Source: Flavobacteriaceae bacterium (GTDB taxonomy: Bacteria > Bacteroidota > Bacteroidia > Flavobacteriales > Flavobacteriaceae). From it: a stretch of DNA of 53,387 bases. How positions within the stretch are numbered: position 1 is the first letter of the stretch; every line of letters starts with the position of its first letter. Below are positions 1-9,116 of this stretch, piece by piece. The notes beneath the pieces were generated by a model. That model searched no databases. It worked only from the letters and a program-made list of their open reading frames with translations, and was not told where the DNA came from. A program made the position numbers and the translations under genes. The DNA lies in contig JAFMLE010000003.1 in NCBI GenBank assembly GCA_017852395.1, forward strand, positions 83,864-137,250. Reading direction: 5' to 3'.

Positions 1-2597
1 AGCAAAAGGGTATACGTGCCGGGTATGGCTTTGTGCCCTCTAAAACTTCCTTCGATATACACTTTTGGAATCCCTGGCAGGTCCTCATGTCTTAGATTCC
101 AAACAAAACGATTGAGTCCTGGGTTTAATGTTAGTGTAGGCTTTTTTGAAGGGGCACCTTCATAGGCAATATAGTTGCCGTCTGCTTTGGAAGTAAATGA
201 ATTTACAACCGCCCCACTGGCATCCTTAATTGTAAGTGTAATGGGTGTAGAGGGGTCTGCCTTTTCGAGTTCGTAGTAGATCACCATACCTGTTGCTGGG
301 TTTACCCCTGACATGGACGAAGTTCCGTTAGAATTGTTTGAGTTGAGCGCACTATACCAATTGGCCCATATGGTTTTTGGGGGTAAAAACAACTTGAGTT
401 TTTCTTTTTTGGTGTCGTACTGACGTAGCAGTTCGAGATCGTCCAAAATCCAAAAGGATCGTCCTTGTGTGGCAATAACCAAATCATCGTGCGCAATGCT
501 AAGGTCTGTTATAGGTGTTATGGGTAAATTGTTTTGAAAAGCGTGCCATTTTTTGCCGCCATCCCATGAAACATACAAACCGCTAAAAGTACCGGCAAAC
601 AAAAGGTCTTTTCGTTTCGAATCTTCTCGTATTACTTTTGTGTATGCCCCTTGCGGGATTCCATTTTTGATGGACTTCCATGTTTTGCCATAGTCTTCAC
701 TCTTGTAGAGCGCGGGAGTAAAATCGTTAAACTTGTAGCGTGTAGCCGCAAAATAGACTGTTGCTGGATCATGTGGTGAGACCTCAATGCTGTTGATCAA
801 TGTTTCTTCTAAACCTTTTGGTGTGATGTTGGTCCAGCTTTTGCCTCCATCTTTGGTGATGTATACAAGTCCATCATCACTTCCGGTATAAAGCACTCCA
901 GCTTCATGTGGTGACTCTATGACATAGCTGAGGGTGCCGTAGTTTTCTGCACCTACCGCTTCATTGGTCAGTGGTCCACCTCCTTTGCCTTGTTTGCTGT
1001 CGTCATTTCGTGTCAAATCAGGTGATATTTCTTCCCAAGAGATTCCTTCGTCTCGTGTTCTTAAAAGGTATTGTGCACCATGATAAAAGGTGTTTTCTTC
1101 ATGTTGTGAGCGGACAATGGGTGCATTCCAATTGAATAGATACTTCATGTCTCTTGCCGCAAGTCCCAAATATAAATTGGGTGATATCATAATATTTGTA
1201 CTTCCTGTATTTTTGGTGTCCAGTAATTCAATGGTCCCTAAATAGCTGCCACCCATTACTTTATCTGGTTTGTTGGGGTCAAAAGCTAAAAAAGCGCTTT
1301 CTCCTCCCGCAGAAGCAGACCAATTTCGTTCAGTTATTTCGTTATCACCCAAAGCAATACTCGAAATTTTTACGGAGGAGTTGTCTTGCTGCCCACCGTA
1401 GATGTTGTATGGGAATAAGTTATCTGTGGTTACTCTATAAAATTGTGCTGTAGGTAAATGATCGATCCGTGACCAATTTTTGCCGGCATCAAAACTAACT
1501 TCACTGCCTCCGTCACTGGTCAAAATCATGTTTTTAGAATTTTGGGGATTGATCCATAAGTCATGATAATCTCCATGTGCACTGCCGATGCGTTCCCATT
1601 TTTTACCTCCATCTATGGACTTGTAGGTTGCTGCGCTAAGGACATAAAGGGTGTTTTCGTCTTGGGGGTCTAAGGCAATTTCGATATAATACCAGGCTCG
1701 TTGTATCAGACGATGGTCGCTGCTGACGCGCTTCCAACTATTCCCCGCATTGCTAGAAACAAACAAACCGCCCTTTTCGGCATTTGAGTCGCTTTCGATC
1801 AGTGCAAATACGGTATTTGGATTGGCCCTAGAAACCGCAATGGCCATTTTGCCCTTTTCTTCTGGAAGCCCGTTGTGAATGGGTTTCCAGCTTTCACCAC
1901 CATCTACAGATTTGAACAGTCCGCTACCGGTTCCGCCAGAAATTACCTTCCAGGGTTTTCTGATATGTTCCCACATTGCTGCATACAACACTTGAGGGTT
2001 GTGGATGTCAATACTCAGTTCACTGGCCCCACTTAATGCATTGGTGTAAAGCGTTTTTTTCCATGTTTTTCCTCCATCGATTGATTTATAAACCCCTCGA
2101 TTTTCGGATTTGCCATGCAGTGGCCCTTGAGCAGCGACCCATACTATATCTGGATTATTGGGGTGTATAACAATTCTAGAAATGTGTTGCGTTTCGGTCA
2201 AACCGAGATGCTGCCAAGACTTGCCCGCATCGGTAGATTTATAAACACCATCACCGTGCGATGTCATGACCCCTCTTGGAGCGTGCTCGCCCATACCTAC
2301 ATAAACCGTATTTGGATGGCTTTCAGAAACGGCAATAGCACCCACAGAACTTGTTTTGAAATGACCATCCGAGACATTTTCCCATTGATGTCCCGAATTT
2401 GTGGTTTTCCAAACACCACCCCCAGTGACGCCCATGTAGTAGGTGAGCGGATCACCCATAACTCCTGTACCCGCATTGGCACGCCCCCCTCTAAAGGGTC
2501 CGATACTTCTAAATTTGAGTGGTTTTAAAGCATTATTTAAATCTTGTGCCGTGCCAGAAAAAAAGCAAAAAAGCAAGAGGAGTCTAAGTATTTTCAT
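1..2597 (-). CDS. Secreted BNR/VPS10 (sortilin)-like glycosyl hydrolase family protein, partial
   Basis: The frame is open from the ATG at 2597 down to the left window edge, so about 865 residues are visible and the C-terminus is missing. The first 18 or so residues ([18 protein letters not shown]) form a signal peptide. The body is full of Asp-box/BNR-type blades such as [21 protein letters not shown] and [12 protein letters not shown], typical of seven-bladed propeller 'VPS10/sortilin-like' proteins common in Bacteroidota. The last visible part ([12 protein letters not shown], then [11 protein letters not shown]) resembles the C-terminal beta-sandwich of the same family. These proteins are exported and often annotated as glycosyl hydrolases, but the substrate is not established and I cannot assign one. 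The gene stands alone; the next gene upstream is a tRNA over 600 bp away. Confidence 0.85.
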   Translation of the reverse strand, partial: MKILRLLLLFCFFSGTAQDLNNALKPLKFRSIGPFRGGRANAGTGVMGDPLTYYMGVTGGGVWKTTNSGHQWENVSDGHFKTSSVGAIAVSESHPNTVYVGMGEHAPRGVMTSHGDGVYKSTDAGKSWQHLGLTETQHISRIVIHPNNPDIVWVAAQGPLHGKSENRGVYKSIDGGKTWKKTLYTNALSGASELSIDIHNPQVLYAAMWEHIRKPWKVISGGTGSGLFKSVDGGESWKPIHNGLPEEKGKMAIAVSRANPNTVFALIESDSNAEKGGLFVSSNAGNSWKRVSSDHRLIQRAWYYIEIALDPQDENTLYVLSAATYKSIDGGKKWERIGSAHGDYHDLWINPQNSKNMILTSDGGSEVSFDAGKNWSRIDHLPTAQFYRVTTDNLFPYNIYGGQQDNSSVKISSIALGDNEITERNWSASAGGESAFLAFDPNKPDKVMGGSYLGTIELLDTKNTGSTNIMISPNLYLGLAARDMKYLFNWNAPIVRSQHEENTFYHGAQYLLRTRDEGISWEEISPDLTRNDDSKQGKGGGPLTNEAVGAENYGTLSYVIESPHEAGVLYTGSDDGLVYITKDGGKSWTNITPKGLEETLINSIEVSPHDPATVYFAATRYKFNDFTPALYKSEDYGKTWKSIKNGIPQGAYTKVIREDSKRKDLLFAGTFSGLYVSWDGGKKWHAFQNNLPITPITDLSIAHDDLVIATQGRSFWILDDLELLRQYDTKKEKLKLFLPPKTIWANWYSALNSNNSNGTSSMSGVNPATGMVIYYELEKADPSTPITLTIKDASGAVVNSFTSKADGNYIAYEGAPSKKPTLTLNPGLNRFVWNLRHEDLPGIPKVYIEGSFRGHKAIPGTYTLL

Positions 2598-3200
2598 TTT
2601 TAAATCTTTAATAGATTTAAATGTACTAAAAGGATCGGTAAAATTTTATTTTCTATTCCGTCATTCCAATATTTGTGTTCGAATCTTACTTTTTTTTGTT
2701 AATACCTCCAGGTGTTTGGCTTTGCCGTCCTTTGTTTCTTTTGACAAACTCCAAGATTTTGATAACTAGTTAATTATGTTTAACTTATTCAAAAAAATAT
2801 TTAACTATGAAATTGAAGAAAGCGTCAAAGGTTTACTTTGACAATTCATCACAATCCATTCGGATTGACAAGTATTCTTGGCGAAAAACAATTGTTTGGT
2901 ATCTGAGATCGATACTTACCAAGAGTTTGTGAGTAAACCCGCAACTTGATTTATCCACTATTTTATTGAAGTAATCATTTTCAGCGCCTATTTTATGCAA
3001 CTTTTCGTATTGATACTGTTTGGTTTACAAATGATTTTGTTTTGTTCTGACAACAATTCGAAAGAGATCAATATTTTGCCAACGACACTAAAAGACATAA
3101 CCAAAACCCCTTTCAAATTCATGGCGTAGCCCATTGAGATTTTGTGAATAATCTTAACGGTTGTTATTTTTCGAAAGGACTTGTGTATAAGTAAGCAAAC
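2598..3200. other. Intergenic stretch without a convincing gene
   Basis: About 600 AT-rich bases between the start of the BNR protein and the tRNA terminator. Only very short reading frames are present, among them a 41-codon frame at 2807-2932 (+) with no recognisable features and a 44-codon lipoprotein-like frame at 2995-3129 (+), listed separately. I see no RNA gene or repeat here. The stretch could hold decayed coding sequence. Confidence 0.5.
2995..3129 (+). CDS. Short lipoprotein-like reading frame (fragment or chance ORF)
   Basis: An ATG-started frame of 44 codons. The first 17 residues are strongly hydrophobic (MQLFVLILFGLQMILFC) and end in a cysteine followed by SDNNSKE, which resembles a lipoprotein signal peptide with lipobox LFC or ILFC. 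After the signal there are only about 27 residues before a TAG stop. It may be the head of a decayed lipoprotein gene, a real mini-lipoprotein, or chance. No promoter is obvious and no neighbour suggests a role. Confidence 0.2.
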   Translation: MQLFVLILFGLQMILFCSDNNSKEINILPTTLKDITKTPFKFMA

Positions 3201-3231
3201 AAAAAAGGGACTACATAGCTGCAATCCCTTT
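3201..3231 (-). terminator. Rho-independent terminator of tRNA-Arg
   Basis: Read on the minus strand: stem AAAGGGA (3231-3225), 14-nt loop, TCCCTTT, continuing into a T-run down to 3201. It begins 10 bases after the tRNA 3' end, so it fits as the terminator of the tRNA transcript. Confidence 0.75.
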
Positions 3232-3240
3232 CTACTTTTG

Positions 3241-3314
3241 TGACCTCGGCAGGATTCAAACCTGCAACCTCTTGAGCCGTAATCAAGTGCACTATTCAGT
3301 TATGCTACGAGGCC
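3241..3314 (-). tRNA. tRNA-Arg (anticodon ACG)
   Basis: The minus strand folds as a full cloverleaf. The acceptor GGCCTCG pairs with CGAGGTC, the D stem is GCAT/GTGC, the anticodon stem is CTTGA/TCAAG around loop TTACGGC with anticodon ACG, and the T arm is GCAGG-TTTGAAT-CCTGC. The discriminator is A and the CCA tail is not encoded. An ACG anticodon is normally edited to ICG by TadA and reads CGU, CGC and CGA codons. Confidence 0.95.
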
Positions 3315-3383
3315 ATTTTGCGGGAGCAAATATAACGGTTTTTTACAAGATGTGAAATTTTGAAGATTATCTTTTGGAAAGAC

Positions 3384-3391
3384 TATCTTCG
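3384..3391 (+). promoter_or_regulatory. Probable promoter of the CaCA antiporter gene
   Basis: TATCTTCG differs by one base from the Bacteroidota -7 consensus TAnnTTTG and lies 14 bases before the GTG start. A TTTTG tract at 3358-3362 lies 21 bases upstream in the -33 position. Confidence 0.4.
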
Positions 3392-3405
3392 TAAAAAATT
3401 TAAGC

Positions 3406-4341
3406 GTGGATTTTTTAGCAATTGCTTTAGGAATTTTCTTACTTATTCAAGGAGGTAACTGGTTGATGAAGGCGGCGGTTTCGCTGTCGCTTTTATTTTC
3501 AATACCAAAAATTGTAATCGGGATGACGGTGGTTTCTTTTGCGACCTCGGCCCCAGAGCTCTTGGTTAGTGTCCAATCTGCACTTGCGGGTTATCCTGAC
3601 ATAGCCATGGGCAATGTAGTGGGGTCAAACATTGCAAACCTAGCTTTTGTACTGGCCATTACCATTATGATTGCACCTATAGAGGTGACCAAAAGCTTTT
3701 ATACCACAGACTGGCCCATGATGATTTTGGCGAGTTTATCATTAGGGTATTTTGTCTACTTTGATGCTGTTATCAGTAGGGGTGAAGGGGTGATCATGTT
3801 TTTTGCGCTGATCGTATTTTTGGTCTATTTGATTCGGTTTCAAAAAGTTGCGGTCATTGATGAGGCGCCTGAAGATGATGCCCAATTGCCTTTGAAAAAA
3901 ACCCTATTGTTTCTATTGATTGGAGGTGGGTTTCTGTGGTTGGGTTCAGAGACCCTTATTTACGGCGCTGTTAACTTAGCAAAAGCGCTCGGAGTAAGTG
4001 AGCGGATCATCAGCATATCGATTGTGTCTATAGGTACGAGTATCCCAGAACTATCCGCATCTATTATAGCGGTTATCAATAAGGAAAAAGCAATTTCTCT
4101 CGGAAATCTTATCGGTTCTAACATTTTTAATATACTGGCTGTTTTGGGGATTACTTCAATGATAGTCCCAATTCAGGTTATGGATATGGGGTTGTTGCAC
4201 AATGATTTATTTTGGATGATCGGTATTTCTTTGCTCATCCTTCCACTTGTCTTTTTTCCTTATGGTCGTGCTTTGGGACGTATCGATGGTTTTGTATTGC
4301 TTGTGTTATACCTTCTTTTTTTGTATCCGTTGTTTGTATAA
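3406..4341 (+). CDS. Calcium/sodium antiporter, CaCA family (YrbG-like)
   Basis: 311-residue inner-membrane exchanger starting at GTG. Two inverted homologous halves are visible. The first carries the alpha-1 signature (FATSAPELLVS, then GNVVGSNIANLA) and the second the alpha-2 signature (SIGTSIPELSAS, then GNLIGSNIFNILAVLGI). The conserved acidic and Gly-Ser-Asn residues bind cations in the K+-independent Na+/Ca2+ exchanger family. About ten hydrophobic segments are seen, with a charged cytoplasmic loop near residues 155-168 (EAPEDDAQ) between the halves. The length is normal for YrbG-type proteins. It is a single gene, facing the convergent GSII gene across a terminator. The transported ion is inferred from the family. 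Confidence 0.93.
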   Translation: MDFLAIALGIFLLIQGGNWLMKAAVSLSLLFSIPKIVIGMTVVSFATSAPELLVSVQSALAGYPDIAMGNVVGSNIANLAFVLAITIMIAPIEVTKSFYTTDWPMMILASLSLGYFVYFDAVISRGEGVIMFFALIVFLVYLIRFQKVAVIDEAPEDDAQLPLKKTLLFLLIGGGFLWLGSETLIYGAVNLAKALGVSERIISISIVSIGTSIPELSASIIAVINKEKAISLGNLIGSNIFNILAVLGITSMIVPIQVMDMGLLHNDLFWMIGISLLILPLVFFPYGRALGRIDGFVLLVLYLLFLYPLFV

Positions 4342-4368
4342 AAAAAAATCCCAGCCGAAGCTGGGATT
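4340..4368 (-). terminator. Terminator of the GSII gene
   Basis: A perfect 9-bp stem AATCCCAGC / GCTGGGATT closed by a CGAA tetraloop. Read on the minus strand it lies 26 bases beyond the GSII stop and is followed by a run of T. On the plus strand there is no T-run, so it mainly serves the minus-strand gene. Confidence 0.9.
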
Positions 4369-4393
4369 GGGAAAGTCAAATTCTAAAGATAAA

Positions 4394-5401
4394 TTAAACT
4401 TTAGCTGATTTTACGGTTTTGATAATTCGAGCCGCAATTTTATAAGGATCGCCATTTGATGCAGGGCGACGGTCTTCGAGCCATCCTTTCCATCCTTTTT
4501 CTACGGTAAGGATTGGGATACGGATAGAAGCGCCACGGTCAGAAACACCATAGCTAAACTCATGGATCGACTGCGTTTCGTGTTTGCCTGTCAAACGTTG
4601 TTCATTGTGCGCGCCATAGACGTCGATATGTTCTTTGACAACTGGTCTAAAGGCTTCGCAGATGGTTTCATATGTAGCTCTAGAGCCACAGCTACGTAGT
4701 GTTCCGTTAGAGAAATTGGCGTGCATTCCAGAACCATTCCAATCGGTATCTCCGAGGGGTTTTGGATGGTATTCAATAACCAATCCATATTTTTCGCCAA
4801 GACGCTCTAAAATATAACGTGCCACCCACATCTCATCACCCGCTTGACGAGCACCTTTTGCGAAGCATTGAAACTCCCACTGTCCAGCGGCAACTTCGGC
4901 ATTGATGCCCTCAATGTTGATTCCAGCGTCTAGACACATGTCAAGGTGTTCTTCTACCATTTCTCTACCAAAGGCATTTTTAGCTCCAGCAGAGCAATAA
5001 AATTGACCTTGTGGGGTTTGGTCTTTGGGAAAGCCAAGTGGCAAATTGGTTTCTGGATCCCAAAGAAAATATTCTTGTTCAAAGCCAAACCAGAAGTCGT
5101 CATCATCGTCGTCAATCATTGCACGACCATTAGTTGGGTGAGGTGTACCGTCTGCATTGAGCACCTCAGTCATTACCAAATAGCCGTTTCTACGATCTGG
5201 ATCGGGAAAGATTGCTACTGGTTTTAAGAGACAATCTGAAGCATTTCCTTCGGCCTGGCGTGTTGAAGATCCATCAAAAGACCATAGGGGGCAATCTTCT
5301 AAGTTGCCGCTAAAATTGTCTACAATTTTTGTTTTACTTCTAAGGTTTGCGGTCGGTTTATATCCATCCAACCAAATGTACTCTAGTTTTGACTTACTCA
5401 T
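4394..5401 (-). CDS. Glutamine synthetase, class II (eukaryotic-like GSII)
   Basis: 335 residues; makes glutamine from glutamate, ammonia and ATP in the cytoplasm. The length and motifs are those of the class II (eukaryote-type) enzyme, not the 470-residue GSI. The beta-grasp start runs to about residue 85. The metal-ligand motif FGFEQEYF lies near 105-112, the NGSGMH active-site motif at 222-227, and the ATP/glutamate arginine region (SDRGASIRIP) near 287-296. There is no GSI adenylylation site. It is transcribed away from the class III enzyme at 5600, sharing a 198-bp control region with two ACCCC/GGGGT operators and its own TAAATTTG -7 element (5428-5421). It ends in a strong terminator. 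An acidic run of six Asp sits before the FGFEQ motif. Two different glutamine synthetases side by side suggest differing roles under ammonium excess and limitation; this is inference. Confidence 0.95.
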   Translation of the reverse strand: MSKSKLEYIWLDGYKPTANLRSKTKIVDNFSGNLEDCPLWSFDGSSTRQAEGNASDCLLKPVAIFPDPDRRNGYLVMTEVLNADGTPHPTNGRAMIDDDDDDFWFGFEQEYFLWDPETNLPLGFPKDQTPQGQFYCSAGAKNAFGREMVEEHLDMCLDAGINIEGINAEVAAGQWEFQCFAKGARQAGDEMWVARYILERLGEKYGLVIEYHPKPLGDTDWNGSGMHANFSNGTLRSCGSRATYETICEAFRPVVKEHIDVYGAHNEQRLTGKHETQSIHEFSYGVSDRGASIRIPILTVEKGWKGWLEDRRPASNGDPYKIAARIIKTVKSAKV

Positions 5402-5420
5402 GACTTTAATTTTAGTGCAA

Positions 5421-5428
5421 CAAATTTA
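5421..5428 (-). promoter_or_regulatory. -7 element of the GSII promoter
   Basis: On the minus strand TAAATTTG matches the Bacteroidota TAnnTTTG consensus exactly, 19 bases upstream of the GSII start. There is no TTTG at the -33 position; instead the operator half-site GGGGGT of 5446-5464 occupies that area. Confidence 0.6.
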
Positions 5429-5445
5429 TCTAATAAAAATTTTTA

Positions 5446-5464
5446 CCATATTCTTTTTGGGGGT
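5446..5464. promoter_or_regulatory. Candidate nitrogen operator, GSII-proximal
   Basis: CCATATTCTTTTTGGGGGT: the right half matches GGGGT of the perfect operator at 17467-17485 and the left half is degenerate. Its centre (5455) lies about 30 bp upstream of the GSII -7 centre, the same distance as the proximal operator at glnK. The next operator centre is 52 bp away. Confidence 0.5.
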
Positions 5465-5497
5465 CAATTATGATTTTTTATTAACAGAATTATGAAT

Positions 5498-5516
5498 ACC
5501 CTATTTTTTTGGGGGT
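5498..5516. promoter_or_regulatory. Candidate nitrogen operator, GSIII side
   Basis: ACCCTATTTTTTTGGGGGT, flanked on the right by GTATA. This is the same inverted ACCC(C)-A/T tract-GGGGT arrangement as the two sites upstream of glnK. It is placed between the two divergent glutamine synthetase promoters, 56 bp upstream of the GSIII -7 element. Confidence 0.6.
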
Positions 5517-5572
5517 GTATATTTAAAAATAATAAAATGAAGTACAGATAACCTATAAAATATCAAAATCGG

Positions 5573-5580
5573 TATCTTTG
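5573..5580 (+). promoter_or_regulatory. -7 element of the GSIII promoter
   Basis: TATCTTTG fits TAnnTTTG exactly, 19 bases before the GSIII ATG, giving a leader of roughly 12-14 nt. No -33 TTTG is present at the expected distance, which suggests dependence on an activator. Confidence 0.6.
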
Positions 5581-5599
5581 ATATTCAAATTTATATGCT

Positions 5600-7786
5600 A
5601 TGCGCACGCACCTCTCAAGAAACTCTAATTCTAAAAGCACCTACCTGTCAGAAAGCCCAGAACGAGCCATCAGTTATTCTGCCATGTTTGGTGAAAACGT
5701 CTTTAATCTCCACAAGTTAAAGCAATACCTCAACACTGAGGCTTTTGAGCAAATTAGTGAGGTTATCGATAAAGGATCTACCATCAGTCGAGGACTAGCC
5801 GATCAAATTGCCGTAGCTATGAAATCATGGGCTTTATCTAAGGGAGCGACGCATTATACCCACTGGTTTCAGCCGTTGACAGGAGCGACTGCAGAAAAGC
5901 ATGATGCGTTTTTGGATTTTAGTCCCGAGGGCGGTGTGCTCGAAAAATTTGATGCCGATCAACTCGTACAACAAGAACCTGATGCGTCTAGTTTTCCTAG
6001 TGGAGGTATTCGCAACACATTTGAGGCTCGAGGATATACGGCATGGGATCCAACCTCTCCTGCTTTTATTTTTGATAAGACATTGTGTATTCCCACCATT
6101 TTTGTCTCCTACACTGGTGAGGCGTTGGATTTTAAAACACCGCTTCTAAAATCCATTCATGCGATAGATAGTGCTGCAACAGCAATTTGTAAATATTTTG
6201 ATAAAAATGTCAGTAAGGTAATACCTACTTTGGGATGGGAGCAAGAATATTTCCTAATCGACAAAGCCACCGCTTCGAGTCGTCCTGACCTGCTACTTAC
6301 TGGAAGAACACTTATGGGCCATGCCTCTTCTAAGGGGCAGCAATTAGACGATCATTATTTTGGATCGATACCCACACGAGTTTTACAGTTTATGAAAGAA
6401 CTCGAGTATGAGTGTATGCTGCTAGGGATCCCTGTAAAAACAAGGCACAACGAGGTCGCTCCAAGTCAGTTTGAGCTGGCACCCATCTTTGAAGAAGCAA
6501 ACCTCGCAGTCGACCACAATTCATTGTTGATGGATGTGATGACCAAAGTTGCGGCCAAACATGATTTTGAAATTCTTTTTCACGAAAAGCCTTTTGCCGG
6601 AATCAACGGTTCTGGAAAACACAACAATTGGTCTTTGGCCACCAATACAGGTGTCAATTTGCTAAGTCCGGGCAAAACCCCAATGAGCAACCTCCAATTT
6701 TTAGCTTTTTTTATCAATACCATCAAAGCAGTACTAAACCATGAAGCCCTTCTTAGAGCCTCAATAGCTAGTGCCAGCAACGATCATCGATTGGGCGCCA
6801 ATGAAGCCCCTCCGGCAATCATTTCGGTCTTTGTAGGAAAACAATTGACCAAAGTTCTGGAAGATCTCGAACAGGTTTCTAAAGGAAAATTGTCTCCACA
6901 AGAAAAAACCGATCTCAAGCTTAATGTAATCGGTAAGATTCCTTCAATATTACTCGACAACACCGATCGAAACCGCACTTCGCCATTTGCCTTTACTGGT
7001 AACAAGTTCGAATTTCGAGCCGTGGGCTCAAAAGCCAATTGTGCCAAGCCCATGACAGCGCTCAACACCATGGTTGCCGATCAACTCAATAGGTTTAAAG
7101 CACTCGTTGAAGCATTGATTCAAGAAAAAAACATGAAGAAAGACGATGCTTTTTTCAATGTGCTTCGTGACGAAATCAAACACATAAAAACAATCTTATT
7201 TGAAGGAGATGGCTACTCCGATTCATGGGAAAAAGAAGCGGCAAAACGCAGCCTGAGCAACAACAAGACCACACCAGAAGCCCTATATGCATATATCAGC
7301 AAGTCGAGTATTGCCCTATTTGAGAGTCAAAATGTCCTGACGGCAAGAGAGCTTGAGGCCCGTTATACCGTTGATCTTGAAGAATATACCATGCGGGTTC
7401 AGATCGAAGCCCGAACCTTAGGCGATATTGCTCGTAACCATATCATTCCCACAGCAGTAAAGTATCAAAACACCTTGATAGAAAACGTCCGAGGGATCAA
7501 AGAAATCTACGGCAACCAGTTTAAACCTCTGGCCGCTGAGCAAATGGCACTGATTGAACAAATTTCAAAACACATCGCCGAAATCAATACCGGAGTAACC
7601 CAAATGATAGAAGCACGAAAAAAAGCCAACTTGCTTCATGATGCCAAAGAAAAAGCCATGCAATACCGACAAGAAGTTTTTCCGTTTCTAGCCGCCATTC
7701 GCTACCATTGTGATAAGCTCGAACTTTTGGTTGACGATCAGTTATGGCCGATGTCCAAATACCGCGAACTGCTTTTTAATCTCTAG
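5600..7786 (+). CDS. glnN: Glutamine synthetase, class III (GSIII)
   Basis: 728 residues, the usual length of the large GSIII hexamer/dodecamer subunit of Bacteroidota and cyanobacteria (about 720-730). Visible landmarks are the GSIII N-terminal region (ISYSAMFGENVF), the substrate-side block THYTHWFQPLTG near residue 95, the metal site GWEQEYFLID near 215, the conserved RHNEVAPSQFE block near 285, and INGSGKHNNWSL near 335 (equivalent of NGSG-H). A GSIII-specific helical C-terminus follows (EARTLGDIARNHIIPTAVKYQ). It catalyses the same reaction as the divergent GSII gene. The ATG at 5600 is chosen because it follows a TATCTTTG promoter element by 19 bases. The shared control region carries two GGGGT-type operators also found at glnK-amt. 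Confidence 0.96.
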   Translation: MRTHLSRNSNSKSTYLSESPERAISYSAMFGENVFNLHKLKQYLNTEAFEQISEVIDKGSTISRGLADQIAVAMKSWALSKGATHYTHWFQPLTGATAEKHDAFLDFSPEGGVLEKFDADQLVQQEPDASSFPSGGIRNTFEARGYTAWDPTSPAFIFDKTLCIPTIFVSYTGEALDFKTPLLKSIHAIDSAATAICKYFDKNVSKVIPTLGWEQEYFLIDKATASSRPDLLLTGRTLMGHASSKGQQLDDHYFGSIPTRVLQFMKELEYECMLLGIPVKTRHNEVAPSQFELAPIFEEANLAVDHNSLLMDVMTKVAAKHDFEILFHEKPFAGINGSGKHNNWSLATNTGVNLLSPGKTPMSNLQFLAFFINTIKAVLNHEALLRASIASASNDHRLGANEAPPAIISVFVGKQLTKVLEDLEQVSKGKLSPQEKTDLKLNVIGKIPSILLDNTDRNRTSPFAFTGNKFEFRAVGSKANCAKPMTALNTMVADQLNRFKALVEALIQEKNMKKDDAFFNVLRDEIKHIKTILFEGDGYSDSWEKEAAKRSLSNNKTTPEALYAYISKSSIALFESQNVLTARELEARYTVDLEEYTMRVQIEARTLGDIARNHIIPTAVKYQNTLIENVRGIKEIYGNQFKPLAAEQMALIEQISKHIAEINTGVTQMIEARKKANLLHDAKEKAMQYRQEVFPFLAAIRYHCDKLELLVDDQLWPMSKYRELLFNL

Positions 7787-7797
7787 AAAAAAGACCA

Positions 7798-7813
7798 AAA
7801 GCAAGCTTGCTTT
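7798..7813. repeat. Perfect 16-bp palindrome after GSIII
   Basis: AAAGCAAGCTTGCTTT lies 12 bases after the GSIII stop. It lacks a spacer loop and a long T-run, so it is at best a weak terminator; it could also be a protein site near the purM promoter. Confidence 0.35.
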
Positions 7814-7825
7814 GAGAGAGATGCT

Positions 7826-7833
7826 TATTTTTG
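7826..7833 (+). promoter_or_regulatory. -7 element upstream of purM
   Basis: TATTTTTG is an exact TAnnTTTG match 18 bases before the purM ATG at 7852. It overlaps the alternative TTG start at 7831, which argues for the ATG. Confidence 0.5.
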
Positions 7834-7851
7834 TGTCATAACACGATATTA

Positions 7852-9027
7852 ATGACTACTAGCGACCGTTATGCACAACGTGGCGTTTCTGCTCAAAAAG
7901 AAGATGTGCACCAGGCAATCAAAAATATTGACAAGGGACTTTTTCCAAAAGCGTTTTGCAAAATTGTACCCGATTACTTGACGCAAAGTCCAGAACACGC
8001 ATTGGTGATGCATGCCGATGGAGCAGGAACCAAATCATCCTTGGCATATATGTATTGGAAAGAAACGGGCGATCTCTCCGTTTGGAAGGGCATCGCCCAA
8101 GATGCATTGATTATGAATGTTGATGATTTGTTATGCGTAGGCGTTACAGAAAACATCATTGTTTCTTCAACCATTGGGCGCAACAAAAACCGCATTCCCG
8201 GAACCGTAATTGCAGCCATTATCGAAGGTACCGAAGCCTTGTTAGAACAGCTAAGGGCAGAGGGGATCAGTATTTACAGCACAGGAGGTGAGACCGCCGA
8301 TGTAGGTGATTTGGTCAATACCATAATTGTGGATTCTACCGTAACAGCCCGCATACGAAGAGATGCGATAATTGACAATGCCAATATACGACCTGGAGAC
8401 GTGATCGTTGGTCTGGCTTCTTATGGACAAGCATCCTACGAGCAAACCTACAATGCCGGTATGGGAAGCAATGGGCTTACATCAGCACGTCATGATGTGT
8501 TTGCCCATGAACTGGCCAAAAAATACCCCGAAAGTTATGATGCCGCTGTGCCCGATTCTTTGATATATTCTGGAACCCGAAGGCTTACCGAAACCCTAGA
8601 GGGACTTTCTTTGGACATTGGCAAAATGGTTTTGTCCCCCACAAGAACCTATGCACCAGTTGTCAGAAAAGTGTTGGATCAATTGCAACCACAACAAATC
8701 CATGGAATGGTTCATTGCTCTGGCGGTGCACAAACTAAAATTCTTCATTTTGTAGAAAATCTACACATCATCAAGGACAATCTGTTGCCGATTCCTCCAC
8801 TATTTAAGTTGATACAAGAAGAATCAAACACCGACTCAAAAGAAATGTATCAGGTGTTCAATATGGGCCATCGATTAGAATTTTATGTGGCTCAAGAAGA
8901 TGCACAGACCATCATTGATATTGCCAAAAGTTTTAATATCGATGCACAGGTTGTGGGACGTGTTGAAGCAGCTGAAAGTAAAAAATTGACCATCAGCTCC
9001 GAATTAGGAATTTTTGAATATCAATAA
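7852..9027 (+). CDS. purM: Phosphoribosylformylglycinamidine cyclo-ligase (AIR synthase)-like protein
   Basis: 391 residues from the ATG at 7852. A TTG-initiated extension from 7831 is possible but overlaps the promoter. The N-terminal block RYAQRGVSAQKEDVHQAIKNI and the glycine-rich HADGAGTKSSLAY loop are typical of the ATP-grasp-like AIRS/SELD fold. STGGETADVGDLV matches the phosphate-binding region and VHCSGGAQTKILHF the C-terminal AIRS_C domain. In purine synthesis PurM converts FGAM to AIR with ATP in the cytosol. The Bacteroidota form is longer than the E. coli enzyme (about 345 residues), as here. It follows GSIII without an obvious functional link beyond glutamine use in purine synthesis. 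The divergent form leaves some doubt whether it is the sole PurM. Confidence 0.85.
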   Translation: MTTSDRYAQRGVSAQKEDVHQAIKNIDKGLFPKAFCKIVPDYLTQSPEHALVMHADGAGTKSSLAYMYWKETGDLSVWKGIAQDALIMNVDDLLCVGVTENIIVSSTIGRNKNRIPGTVIAAIIEGTEALLEQLRAEGISIYSTGGETADVGDLVNTIIVDSTVTARIRRDAIIDNANIRPGDVIVGLASYGQASYEQTYNAGMGSNGLTSARHDVFAHELAKKYPESYDAAVPDSLIYSGTRRLTETLEGLSLDIGKMVLSPTRTYAPVVRKVLDQLQPQQIHGMVHCSGGAQTKILHFVENLHIIKDNLLPIPPLFKLIQEESNTDSKEMYQVFNMGHRLEFYVAQEDAQTIIDIAKSFNIDAQVVGRVEAAESKKLTISSELGIFEYQ

Positions 9028-9116
9028 GTGTTTGGGTGGGGTAAATCCAAATTGCGTTGTTATACACTAAACAATACAATCAAACCATATTGATTAAACC
9101 CATAAAATAGTTAAAA

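Noticed and set aside
2115-2528. 137-codon plus-strand frame opposite the BNR protein
   Set aside because: It lies wholly inside the long minus-strand gene, whose repeats and signal peptide are clear; composition looks like an antisense shadow.
2988-3224. 78-codon frame on the minus strand after the tRNA
   Set aside because: It starts with TTG inside the tRNA terminator hairpin and has no recognisable features.
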